Assembly: GCA_018417955.1 (NCBI GenBank)
Contig: JACTVC010000003.1
Span: 2,046,001 to 2,110,000, forward strand
Length of the DNA: 64,000 bases
DNA from: Laccaria trichodermophora
Lineage: Eukaryota; Basidiomycota; Agaricomycetes; Agaricales; Hydnangiaceae
Reading direction: 5' to 3'
Below, piece after piece: positions 46,667-58,321 of this stretch. Below the pieces are notes generated by a model. It saw nothing but the letters and a program-made list of their open reading frames with translations, made no database searches and was not told the DNA's origin. Position 1 is the first letter of the stretch; each line of letters starts with the position of its first letter. The translations under genes were made by a program, and so were the position numbers.

Positions 46667-47194
46667 TTGTCAGGATTTATTCCATACTACAAGCTTTTGA
46701 TCGCAAGTAAGCCAGCTAATCTACTACTGCATCGAACTGACGAACAATTAGAAAAAGGAATGCGAGTCACCGTCCTGTTCGACGTCTTACAAGATACTGT
46801 CTTGGACCAGCTTACGCTCGCTGAAGATTGGAAAACACTGTCCTCCATGTCCCGAACGTGCCGATTGTTGGTTCAACCATCGCAAAGACGTCTTTTCACA
46901 ACAATTTCCGTTGCGGGGCCCTCAGTCCGACACCTTTTCAAACTTTTCCATGCTAGTCCACACATCGCCCAATATATATACCACCTTCATTATCATCTGG
47001 ATGACTCGGACTGGGACACACAGACAGGCCTGATGCAACAGTTTTTCTTGCTAAAGAGTTTCGAGCTTACAGGAAATACAGCAAAAATACATTATACACA
47101 CCTTCTTGGCCTACATTACCTCCATCACACAGTCAGACATTTTGATCCACCATGGTCAACACCGCAAAGTCTAAAAAATCACGTGTGCATGTGA
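46667..47194 (+). pseudogene. F-box-type protein fragment
   Basis: The frame reads FDVLQDTVLDQLTLAEDWKT, then LSSMSRTCRLLVQPSQRRLF and SPHIAQYIYHLHYH. This is the F-box-like opening and first repeat seen in the large basidiomycete F-box families. It stops after 175 residues, so the C-terminal repeat domain is missing. The most plausible start is the ATG in EKGMRVTVLF near 46759. It lies between repeat D and the Helitron 2 coding region and may be a captured gene fragment. Confidence 0.5.
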
Positions 47195-47995
47195 ATCAAG
47201 TCATGTGATTGTTCAACTTTCAACATTCTGATGCGGATTGCTGTCTTCTCTTCCTACTCCATTCACAATGAACCTATATCGATGGACTTTCTTGCTACTT
47301 ACCATCATTCCTCTGCCTTACACAACCTATCACACTGATACAAATATAGAATCCAAAGCAATTTGCAGAGGATTGATAGCGGCTGAGAACAGCCTGAGCT
47401 TTCATGCATCCATAATAGAGATTGGAAACAATCCGAGCCTGCAGGCACATGTTGACTATGTCAACGATGATTATATACATCTGGCTGAGCAGACAGATTG
47501 GGAAATATATGTTCAGGCTAAGACGAGCACCGTCTATGCCAATGAGTTCTGAGAAGTGACCGTGAAATTAACTTGTGTAATCCATTTGCTGTTTGAGTTT
47601 GCCTTGGAATACCTGTACAGTCAAATACCATCCTTGGTATACTATAGTGCAATTGTATATTCCTTATCAGTAAATTACGCTATTGATCTCTGCATTTTGC
47701 TTGCACTTCAATTCTCAAGACATTGTAGTTTCCGTCATTTGTATGCAAACAAACTTCGCTTGTTTTGAGAGCACCTCTCTTTATTGCTACCTGCATTATT
47801 TGTTCGTCGTCAGTTTGTTGTGCATTTTTTCTCCTTGCTTCTGGTTTCACAAACAATTCAATATATATCTGCCCATACGTATACCTCAGTTTCATCCATC
47901 TCTGACTGGTATAGCTATGAACCGTTATTGTCAAATAGAGTTTCCTTTAACCATGCATCAACCATAGATAAACCTTATCTTCATTCTATTAGACA
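47195..47995. other. Helitron 2 leader region, no clear gene
   Basis: A 104-aa frame at 47238-47552 begins with a hydrophobic, signal-like stretch (WTFLLLTIIPLPYTT) but has no recognisable family; its reality is doubtful. The rest resembles the AT-rich leader of the other Helitrons only weakly. Confidence 0.35.
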
Positions 47996-50900
47996 TTGGT
48001 ATGGGTATGGCCAACGGTTGTGCCTTCCATTCAATATGGTGGTGGAAAATTCAATGCAAACATAAGTGAGATCAAAAGCTATATAACTCCATACAGTCTA
48101 GAACCACAGAATGCAACCTCCATCAATTATAAATATGTTGGCCAGGTTGTGCTTCAAGCAGCTCAGGCTGAGTTACGTAAAAACCCTGAACTTCTTATAT
48201 GTTATATGCCATTGGAATTATTAAAGGGGAAATTATCATTAGTTCAAGCAAAATCTATTGCAAAGATGCACAATGTTACAATACTGAGCAAATCTCTGGT
48301 TGCAGACGTGCTGGAGGTTTTATCCGCACATATGTGTTCATCAAGATGTTCTCAATTTTATACATTGTTTGCTCCAGTGAAGCCAGCTATGACATCTTCT
48401 GAACGTCAAGCTAAATGGTACAAGGGCCTAAGTAAAGCGGACAAGAAAAAAATCATTAAAAAAAAGTACATTAAATTTTTAAAAGGTCCAACGTACAAAA
48501 CTAAGAGAAGTAAAGAGAATAAGTCTACTTATCAGACATCAAAAATCACTAAATTCCCACCTAAACCACCCTCTAAGAAATTAATTCATAGAATAATTAG
48601 TGGATTCTGTGAAGACACACACCCTTCCAAACTTCTTGAATCTGGATGCGCAGTTTGTGGTCAGCTAACGAGATTATCGGACATGTTAAAACGATCTGAT
48701 ACCTCAAGTAACTTGGAGCCATTGATTTGAGAAGGGGTTTCCCGAATAGAAAGAAAATCTGAACAAAATGAAATTCATGAAATCACGGGGCCTGTGATTG
48801 ATGATGACTGTAAATATATATGCAAAACTTGCAATAAAAGTCTAGACAAAGGAAAAATACCCGCTAATGCACTTTGTAATGGTTTTTGGCTTGGTAAAAT
48901 TCCTGATGAGCTTGCCTGCTTAACTTATGTTGAACAGCTTCTCATATCACGTGTTCGCCACAATCGCTGTATAATCAAAGTAGCCTCTGGACGGTACAAG
49001 ATGCATGCAAATGCAATAACTTTCCAAAATCCTGTTGCAAAGATTTATGACACTCTTCCTCCTCCTCTTGAGGAACTTGATGAAGTCTTGGCTGTTATGT
49101 TTACGGGACCTTGTCAACCTACAAAAAAAGACCTTCAATGTACACCATTGCTGGTCCGTCGAAAGCAGATTTCAAAAGCACTTGAGTGGTTAAAATTGAA
49201 CCATTCTGACTACTTTGACATCGGAATATCACAGGAGAATTTGAGCCAGTACCCTTTGAGTGATGCACCAGTTGTAATTGACTATCGTCAGTCAATAATA
49301 AATAGGGAGCGAGAGGCAACAAGTGTTCATGATAATGAAGAAGAGATAGGTACCGAAGAGGGTCCTTGTACTTTTGTAGTGCAAGGGCTGACTGGAGAAG
49401 AGTATTCTACCATGTCTTTGGAGGCAATAAAGGCTCGAGCACTGAAGCATTTGACATCCAATAGAAAAATCATGTTTGCAGGCCATTCTCAACAACCCAA
49501 CTCCATTTATAACAACCCTCAACTATTTCCTGCTATGCTACCATGGCTATTTCCTTATGGCCTTGGAGGTATCAGAAATGATATGATACCCCATAACATA
49601 TCTACAATGGCCCACAAGCGTTTACTGTTAATGTATCATGATAAGCGATTCCAAATGGATCCACATTTTCCACTTATTGCATTCAATCATGAACAAATAC
49701 AACAAAGTACAACGGGAGGTTATCTTACAACCAAAAAATCCTCATTTAATTCAGTAACTGAACGCTTGCTTAACCTTGACATGCAAGTGATATCTAGCAT
49801 AAATAAAAGACTTGCTTCAGGTGAACGAGTAAAACCAGAAACTGAGCAAGAAAAAGAATGCTTTCAATTGTTGAAGGATCTTGATTCAGTTGGAGGTCAC
49901 GTGCAAGGTTCAACAACATCTAAAAAATACATGCGAAATGAAGTTTGGTCACTTATATCTTATATTGGTGCTCCCTCCTGGTTTATTACGCTTTCTCCAG
50001 CAGATGGCAAGCATCCTATTTGTCTTTATTTTGCTGATACCAACACAGAATTCAGACCTGAATTAACCTATTCACCAGAATGCTCTACATTAATTGCGAA
50101 GAATCCTGTAGCTGCAGCATGCTTTTTTCATTTTATCTGTGAGAACTTTATTAAACATGTACTAGGTGTTGGAAGTAATCATCCTGGGTTATATGGTGAA
50201 ACAGATGCATACTATGGAACAGTTGAACAACAAGGGAGGTTAACACTGCACCTTCACCTGCTTTTGTGGATAAAAGGTGCCTTATCTCCTCAAGACATAC
50301 AAGATCGAATTATGGATCCTTCATCTGACTTTCAAAAATGTATTGTTGAATATCTTGAATCAGTACATAAAGGAGAACTTCATGGAGGATCCTCTGAAGA
50401 TATTCGAGCTCAATGTCAAGATGCTCAGAAAAACAACCCTGAATACAAAAATCCAACCCATACTATGCCTATACCTCCACCTCCTCTCTGTAAGAATAGA
50501 GGGTGCAACAAATGTTTAAGATGCACTAATCTTAAAGTATGGTGGGGTAAATTTCATGCAACAACAGATGATCTTTTGTCTAGATCAAATCATCATGGGT
50601 GCCGCAGACCTGAAATAGATGGGGAAGACCCTACAAAAGTGAAGCGGAAAGGTTGTCTAAATGCACAAGGCCAATGTAAGGCACGCTTTCCACGTGAGAT
50701 TGTAGAGGAGACAATGGTTGATCCACTGAGCGGTGCATTGAAAATAAAGAAAGGTGAAATGTGGCTCAATACATTCACACCTGAGCTAACATATCTTCTT
50801 CGCTGCAACACAGATACTACTAGCTTGATGTCAGGTACAGCAATAAAGGCAGCTGTTGGATATATCACCGAATATGTAACAAAAACTGGCTTAAATTCAT

Positions 50901-52345
50901 ATACAGCTTTTGATGCCGTTCGTCAAGTGTTTAACAGAAACTCTGAAATGATTGGAGGTAATGATGACAGGCAAAATACTGCTCGTCGATTGATGACAAA
51001 AATGGTGAATGCATTAACTGCTAGGATGGAAATAGGAAGTCCCATGGCTTCTCTCTATCTGCTTGGAAACCCTGACCATTATACAAGTCACAAGTTCACT
51101 CTTTTCTATTGGAAAAATTTTGTAAGAGAGGCTAGAAATCCCTGGATGATTACAACAGAAAGTGACACATCAAATTCAGCTGTTTCTGAGGAGAAAGAAA
51201 TGCCAGAGAAGGTAGTACTGCAAAAATATGAGGGAATGTACATTGGATTGTCAAATGTTTATGATTATATTTACCGTCCTATTGTTTATGAGAAGATGTC
51301 TTTATATGACTGGATAAGAAAAGCGAAAAAAGAGAAACGCTCGAAAGAGGAGCAGCAGGAATTTGATGCTCACTATGACAAAAATGAACATGAAGTAGAA
51401 TCTGATGATGAATCAGTTACTGAAGGAGAAGATGAACTCAATTTTCTGGGCGGTGGAGCAACTACATGTGATATAGAAGATGAATCAACAGATGAATTGC
51501 TTGGTGAATTGGATTCTGATGATGAACTTAACAACTATGAAAATTTTTATGATGATGAACCAGATAGTCAAGAGTTTCTACCTGATCACCCTCAACATTG
51601 TACACACAAGGTAGTTGTTGTTGATGAGGAGAATGCTCTTATACCAAATTTTGTTGGTGGAGGCTTACCTCGCCGTGATCAAGGTGACAGAGAATATTAC
51701 TGTTCTACTATGCTTTCTTTGTTCAAACCTTGGCGAAATGGCAAAGATTTGAAACTAGAAGATGAATCTTGGGATGAAGCTTTTTGTGGCTATGCATTTT
51801 CAGCAAGACAACTTGAGCTTATGAATAATTTCAATATCAAGTATGAATGTAATGATGCAAGAGATGACTACTCTGCACAAATGAAAAAGAAAGGTGAAAG
51901 AGAAGGAATATTAGGCTCATGGGATGACAGTGGTGGTGAACTTGATACTAACTTTCCTGACTTTGGTGAAGATGGTCTATTGGATATTGATGAATCACTG
52001 TATATGTTGGGAGACCCCAATAGTATCAATAATCAGAAGCTTCATGAAATGAACAGAATTGAGAATGTCGTTCAAAATGCAGGATGGCTTGATCCATGCA
52101 TTGGCAATATTGATCCAGTGGATGTAAACTTTAAGCCAGAAGAAGAACGAACTGGATCTCAGTGGAATGTTCTTGTACAGTTGCTAAAGAAACTCTTCCT
52201 TGAAACACGTTCAAAGAACCTTCCAGCAGCTAAAGCAGATAAAGAAAGAAATGGGACATCACAAAATGAAGTGGTTGTGGATGATATCAGCTACTTGGAC
52301 AAAAAATTCAAAGCAAAGAAAGAAGAAGAACAGAAAATGATATGA
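47996..52345 (+). pseudogene. Helitron 2 N-terminal and Rep nuclease region, one in-frame TGA
   Basis: Rolling-circle Helitron replication initiator. Order: SAP-like helices (LLICYMPLELLKGKLSLVQA), a basic segment, zinc knuckle (ESGCAVCGQL with ICKTC), DUF6570-like region (VEQLLISRVRHNRCIIKVAS; PPPLEELDEVLAVMFTGPCQ), and a Rep domain with HUH motif LTLHLHLLLW (about 50240) and two-tyrosine motif YITEYVTKTGL (about 50861). The acidic tail ends near 52330. A TGA at 48728-48730 stands where Helitron 3 has CAA (Gln), and the same frame continues. The frame is then lost at 52343-52345 just before the helicase. The initial residues before 48060 lack an ATG, so the 5' end is unclear. Confidence 0.75.
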
Positions 52346-52348
52346 CAT

Positions 52349-55118
52349 TGCCCAAACATTCAGTTTGAATGAAGAGCAGGAAAGAGCATTCCGAATTGTG
52401 GCCAACCATGCAACTATGAAAGAAAGTGAGCAACTTAAAATGTATCTGGGAGGTATGGGTGGAACAGGAAAATCTCAGGTTATAAAAGCATTAATAGCTC
52501 TCTTTGATAAACGTAATGAAGCACATAGAATTATGATATTGGCACCAACTGGATCTGCTGCCGCTCTATTGAATGGCTCAACATATCATTCAGCTTTAGG
52601 TGTAAAAAGTGATTCCCGAAGAAGTCATAATGAACAGTCAAATATGGCACAAGTTAGATCTCGTTTGGATGGTGTAGACTATATATTTATAGATGAAGTG
52701 TCCATGATCTCATGTTATGAGCTATATAAAATAAGTGCACAACTGGCAAAAGGAAGAAACAATATGGATGTACCCTTTGGTGGAATCAATATGATTTTTG
52801 CAGGAGACTTTGCACAACTTATGCCAGTACTAGGCCAGGCCCTTTATAATGGGAATGTTGGCACATTGGTGGATGCCTCCATGTCAGAACGTGGGCAGCA
52901 ATCTGCTATAGGGAAAGCACTTTGGCACCAAGTTACTACAGTTGTAATTCTACGAAAAAATATGAGACAAAATACACAATCAGTGGAAGATGCCAAGCTA
53001 AGGACAGCTCTAGAAAATATGAGATATGCAGCATGTACTGCTGATGACATTAAATTTTTAAGAAGCCGTGTTGCAGGAAGGCGGCCTGATCAGCCGAAGT
53101 TGGCTGACAAACGTTTCAGAAATGTCTCTATCATTACTGCTTTGAACTCCCAGAAAGATCGAATCAATGAATTGGGTTCTGCACGTTTTGCAGCAGATAC
53201 TGGCCAAACCCTCACTGACTTTTACTCTGTGGATACGCTGGGGGTTGAGTGTGATCCAGTCACTGGTAAAAAGCCTCGTGGAAGACCTAAGAAAACTGCT
53301 ATATACAAAACTATCAGTCCAAAGCTTCAAAATTTACTTTGGAACTTGCGCCATTCGGCCTCTGACCATGTTCCTGGAAAACTTTCACTGTGTATTGGTA
53401 TGCCAGTTATAATACGAAATAATGATGCAACAGAATTATGTATAACAAAAGGTCAAGAAGGTCATGTTGTTGGATGGGATGCAAAGTTGGGCCCAAGTGG
53501 ACAACGAATCCTTGAAACTTTGTTTGTAAAGCTTGATCGTCCTGCCAAGACAATCAAGATTGAGGGATTGCCTGAAAATGTAGTTCCACTAGTAAAGAAC
53601 AGCATGTCTATTGAATGTATCTGTCCAAGTGATGTTACTCTTGCTATATCCCGTTCTCAGGTGTCTGTGCTACCTAACTTTGCAATGACAGACTATGCAT
53701 CACAAGGAAAGACTCGTCCATTCAATGTGGTGGATTTAAATAGCTGTCGTAACCACCTATCTTACTATACTGCTCTTTCTAGAAGTGCAACATGTGAAGG
53801 AACTGTAATTGTACAAGGATTTGATCCATCAAAGATTACCTGTGGTGCATCTGGTTATCTTCGACAAGAGTTTAGAGAACTTGAGCTTCTTGATGACATT
53901 ACCAACCTTAAATACAATGGCCAATTACCTCCATCAATCAATGGCCAACTGCGTAATGCTCTCTTACATCAGTATCAACAGCTCAAAGGGAAGGGGTATT
54001 GTCCACAAAATGTGATGGGGCCAATTAGATGGAGTGAAATGTATCCAATGCAAACTTTTCAGGTGATCACTGATAGTTCATGGACACTCACCACAAAATC
54101 AACCACTGATGCAACTGAAGAGGTTGACATCCAATCACAAAAGAAAAGTAAAAACGTCTCAGGTTATTTTGTTCCTGCACAGGGATCAAAGGCAATTGCA
54201 TCTACACTCAAAAGAAAGGCAGAAGAGGATCTAAATACTGATGGACCAAAGTCAAAGAAAATTAGAGCCAGCTTTGGACCTACACCTGACATTCCAGTTG
54301 GGATTCTTTGGGATTCGGTAAATTACAGCTGCTCATATGATTCTCTATTTACAATTTTGTGTGAGATTTGGATTTACAATCCAAAAAGCTGGACAAAAAC
54401 ATTTTTTTCATTTGGGAATCAAGGAAAAATATTATCAGAAGGATACAAAAAAGTTATCAGAGGTCTGGAGACTTTGGAAAATGTTCGAAATGATGTACGT
54501 TCATCACTCAAACAAGAAAATTCAGATTTATTTCCAAGTGGACAAATGGGGACTGATATCCGTGATTTAATCTCATATATTTTTACTTCACATCACAATA
54601 TTAGCTTGGGCTACCGTAGAATATCATGTGATACATGTGGTTTTTTTCAAGACTTGGATAATCCACCTGAAAGAGTGATGTCAATACTTGATGGAACTTA
54701 CAAGTCAATCAATGAATGGTTGCAACAATGGCTGAGGGAACCAAGCATATGTGATTGTGGTGCACTGATGGCAACTTCCCGAATGTATGACCAACCCCCT
54801 TCACTTCTTGTATTCAGTTTGAATACAAGTAATGTCTCAATTAGCAAAACTATTTGTATTAAAGGCTCCAATGGTAAATTCACAGTCCTCCCACTGAGGG
54901 GCATAATTTATTCTGGTGGATTTCACTTCACATCTCGTATAATTAGCCCTGGAAAGGAAGTGTGGTATCATGATGGTATGGTGACTAAGAGAAATTGTAT
55001 AAAGAAAGGGCATCTAACTGATTTTACTGAAGACTCTTTGAAGATCTGTAGAGAGAAAAACTCTTCTGGTGAGTTGGTTGAGCGCCAAGCAGTTGTAGCA
55101 ATTTACTCTAAAAAGTGA
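52349..55118 (+). CDS. Helitron 2 PIF1-type helicase with C-terminal USP-like domain
   Basis: Superfamily 1B helicase part of the Helitron protein. Walker A is LGGMGGTGKSQ (about 52446), Walker B YIFIDEVSM (about 52681), and later motifs are INMIFAGDFAQLMPV, ILRKNMRQ and FAMTDYASQGKT. The frame starts one base out of step with the Rep frame (DIAQTFSLNEEQERAFRIV continues the homology), so it is separated by a frameshift. After a basic linker (RKAEEDLNTDGPKSKKIRAS) a second domain begins: VNYSCSYDSLF (Cys box, about 54318), CDTCGFF and CDCGAL (zinc-ribbon-like), and GGFHFTSRIIS with VWYHDGM (His box, about 54916-54981). These fit a ubiquitin-specific-protease-like (C19) cysteine peptidase. Deubiquitinase activity is inference only. 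Confidence 0.75.
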
Positions 55119-55432
55119 ACCATATTTAAATGTGTTTATTTGGTTTGTTGGAGCATTTTAGTAGCATATAGTAGTGTCGTCTACACTGGAGCAAATTGGG
55201 CCATAGAAAGGTCCTAAGCACAAGGTAGCATAAAGGCAAAGATGTCAAAATAAAAACATACAACTTCATTGCTGAATTTGTACTCAGTTTGTTGGAGTAT
55301 TTCCATGCCATGTAGTAGTAGTATTCAAACGAGTATACACCCTTCTGAGCATCAGCAATTTTGTATTTATGATTACAATTACACACATATATAGCGGAAA
55401 AGTTGTATTCAAAACTACTTTTTATGAGTCCT
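55119..55432. other. Helitron 2 3' flank
   Basis: Non-coding AT-rich sequence with two GTTTGTTGGAG-AT boxes (about 55144 and 55288) and TAGTAGTRG runs. No CTRR end with hairpin could be fixed. Confidence 0.4.
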
Positions 55433-56367
55433 TACGAGTTTACAAGTAAGACTCATTCTTTATCAACTGAGGACTGAGGCAAAATTTTCATTCATTCATT
55501 GATTGATTCATTGATTTACCTTTCATCACCGCGGGAACTGTTTCCCTTAAACAAAAAAGCAGCCATAAAATTGGGGGAAATAACTAGAAAATTGGGAAAA
55601 AATATGTAAAAATCAGAATATTGATCAGTAAGTTGGGGAGGCTGTGTTCAGGGTCAATATCTAAATATAGAAATGAGGTAAAAACTCCCAGAAAATGAGA
55701 AAAAATACCCAAAAATAAAAGTGATATTCTTTGTTGCCATGGTGTTGAAGGGGCTGTGTTCAGGGTCCATATCTAAAAATAGAGACAGCACAAAAAAGCA
55801 CTTGGAGCAAATAGCTGGACATTAAAGAAAACATAAAGAAACTTGTAGACAACATTTTCTGGCTATATTTGGGCAGATTGCCATATTTGGAAGTGTACAC
55901 TGGACCCTGAACACAGCCTCTACAATAGTATAGCAACATTAAAGACCAGAAATGTGATTATATCATCTGACTAGCCTTCTTTCTTATGCAGATATTGGTC
56001 AAAATACATGACTATTTTCAAAAAGTGTCCAATTTTTTCAGTATTTTGTGTTTTTCTCAATAAGGAATGATCTGTGTGACATTATTTATATATATTTGTA
56101 AAGCTAAGCAAAGGGGCTACAATTCTTGTTAATAAAGCTAAGTGAGAGGCTGTGTTTCTGGTACTGTGGGAAATTTGACCTAAAAAGGAAATTAGTGACA
56201 GTTTTATAGAGCATGCTGTTATATTTCTCAATGTGGTCACAAAATGTGACTAGCTATCTTCTTTCCTGAGATATATGCAAAGACACCTATTTATTCATGT
56301 TTTTTTATGTTTTTCTCAATAAAAAAGTCATCTGGTTATATGATTTCAGTACATTTAGAAATGTATA
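55433..56367 (-). repeat. Dispersed repeat, copy E, inverse of D
   Basis: Begins TATGAGTCCTTACGAGTTTA (hairpin terminus facing Helitron 2) and runs to CATTTAGAAATGTATAAG. Its outer 20 bases adjoin the start of Helitron 3. By eye it differs from D at very few positions. Confidence 0.8.
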
Positions 56368-57117
56368 AGAAGGGGCTATAATTCATGTACTGTGGGAAAA
56401 AGTTCCCACATAAGGAATGTGGACTTGCCCTAAACTTCCTGGGTACTTCAAAGCTTCTGATAAACAATAGTAAACTTTCCCTTTTGAACTTGAACCACCA
56501 TCATCTTGCTTTGCTGGCACCTTGTTCACTCCATTCTGAGTCAACCACTCATGCTACTGCTACAATTCTTTTTGCTATGGCTTCTAGGCCTTCTCTGCTA
56601 CACTTCTATGCCCTCTGTGTTCTCTTCCAACACCTGGAACATGCTCAGATCTGGAAATACTGGTGTTAGCTCTGAACTTGGTCATTTTTGGCCATGTAAG
56701 CCTATTTCTATATTTCTGTAGGTACTCTGCTAATCTTTCTATATTCTAGATCAACAAACTCCCTGTTCTCTGGCTATTCTGAGCCCAGAAGGTATGTAAC
56801 TTGCCCTTTTTAGTGCATATTCTCAAATTTAATATATTTAACCCAGAAAACACATCATTGGCTTTCTGCCAGTTAAATCCTATGGATTTCTATGCCACCT
56901 CTTTCTTAAACTATGGTAAGACCTTAGCTTGATCATATGTAACCTAGGACTGAGCAATCTTTTAGATCTTCTACACTGGGATCAAGGGAGTTTTGGCAAC
57001 TACCTTGATTCCAGTGAGGTTGATTACAACCCTAGCCCTTGGGCACCCTCTATAGTGATTGATCTCAATCCGAGCCCTTTGGCAGCCAACCATTTGGTTG
57101 AGCCTCTTCCATTCAAC

Positions 57118-58320
57118 ATGGTTGAGAGAAAAATACATAAATTACATACTCATCCATTTGTGGTTGAGAGGCAAGGCCTTTTGGCACTCTATACTCTTCC
57201 ATTTATGGTTGAGAGGCATGGCCTTTTGGCATTCAATACTCTTCCATTCATGGTTGAGAGGCACAATAAATATGCTCTTCCATTTATGGTTGAGAGAAAA
57301 AGGCAAAATACATATGCTCTTCCATTTATGGTTGAGGGAACAGACATAGCTTACCCAAATATGAGATATGATGATATATATAGGCATACATCAGGAGTAT
57401 CACCCTTACACTGGAATGCACAAAGCTCATGGTCAGAAACTTTGATTTTGAAAAATGATGGCTTTTCTACTTGTGTTGAACTTAGCCCTGAGGTATGTAA
57501 AAGTGACTACACATTTTCTGAATATTTAAATTTAAAACTTAATAAGTTGTGGTTGCATCTAAGATCTTCTCCACTCTTGGAATTATATGTCAGAGCTTTT
57601 TTGACTCTTCTCAGATTATTTACTATTATTTCTCAAAGAGATCTTGTTGCAGTAAAATGCCAGGAACTTGATTTGAAATTGAAAAGAAATTTATTGAGAT
57701 CTCATGACTTTGCTGCTCTTATGAAAAGAATTGGTGGATGCTCTACTATTTTAAACTTTGCAAATTACATTGTGTATTTGATAATATTCCACCATGTCTC
57801 AGCTTTGCAGTATTTCAAGTTCTCAACAAATATCACAAAAAATTTGTGTATCATGATACTTGCTTTATCTGTAGTATCCTTCTTGGAGCTGGACCTTCCA
57901 GGGTTTAAACCAACACAAAGTTTCAATTCACATAATGACTTGGTGACTAAAAATGAAATATTGGGGGGTGGCCCTGCTGGTATATTTTCAGCTGAGAAGC
58001 TTTCTTCATTTGCTATAAATGAGGTGAATCCAGGAGGGATGTATAAATATTCAGACTATGTACCTGAATCTGAAGTCCATTCATTGAAGAGTATCAAGAG
58101 TCCAACTTTACTTTGTAAGATGCCCCTTACAGAGCTCATTTCCCACTTGAGCATTCCTAACTTAAAATTTATTGCTCAATGCCATAACATCAAAATTCAT
58201 TCCAAGTCAAAAAGCTTAGAAATTCAGAGCATTATTGAAAGTCACAGGTGTAAATCATGTAAAGAATATGTAGAAATATTTGAATTTATAGATGAGAAAG
58301 ACAAGACAGAAAAAAAATAA
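57118..58320 (+). CDS. Helitron 3 N-terminal protein region
   Basis: Homologue of the Helitron 1 frame at 22662. It has four to five LPFMVERHGLLAF-type repeats (57118-57340), a helical region (LLRSHDFAALMKRIGGCSTI), a hydrophobic stretch (about 57740-57870), and SAP-like LLCKMPLTELISHLSIPN. It ends at a TAA at 58318-58320 created by a one-base difference in an A-run relative to Helitron 1; the downstream frame continues the same protein. The open frame extends upstream to about 56929 without ATG, so a 5' exon may exist. Confidence 0.65.
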   Translation: MVERKIHKLHTHPFVVERQGLLALYTLPFMVERHGLLAFNTLPFMVERHNKYALPFMVERKRQNTYALPFMVEGTDIAYPNMRYDDIYRHTSGVSPLHWNAQSSWSETLILKNDGFSTCVELSPEVCKSDYTFSEYLNLKLNKLWLHLRSSPLLELYVRAFLTLLRLFTIISQRDLVAVKCQELDLKLKRNLLRSHDFAALMKRIGGCSTILNFANYIVYLIIFHHVSALQYFKFSTNITKNLCIMILALSVVSFLELDLPGFKPTQSFNSHNDLVTKNEILGGGPAGIFSAEKLSSFAINEVNPGGMYKYSDYVPESEVHSLKSIKSPTLLCKMPLTELISHLSIPNLKFIAQCHNIKIHSKSKSLEIQSIIESHRCKSCKEYVEIFEFIDEKDKTEKK

Positions 58321-58321
58321 A

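Larger units (their letters stand above)
47570..55432 (+). mobile_element. Helitron 2: full-length but inactivated (limits approximate)
   Basis: Carries, in order, an N-terminal region with a CAVCGQL knuckle, a DUF6570-like region, the Rep (HUH/Y2) nuclease, a PIF1 helicase and a USP-like domain. It is diverged from Helitrons 1 and 3 at the DNA level, so it is a different subfamily. The outer limits are not defined: I could not find a convincing TC...CTRR pair. It lies between repeats D and E. Confidence 0.75.

Noticed and set aside
47238..47552. Secreted 104-aa protein
   Set aside because: It has a signal-like start but no cysteines, motif or homologous copy in the other Helitrons; unsupported.
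29115..48730. Selenocysteine insertion at the in-frame TGAs
   Set aside because: Fungi of this group are not known to use selenocysteine and I see no SECIS-like element; nonsense mutation is simpler.
45578..56346. D-Helitron 2-E as one DNA transposon with long TIRs
   Set aside because: Copies A and B of the same repeat occur alone, so D and E are more simply independent members of a dispersed family; kept only as a testable possibility.
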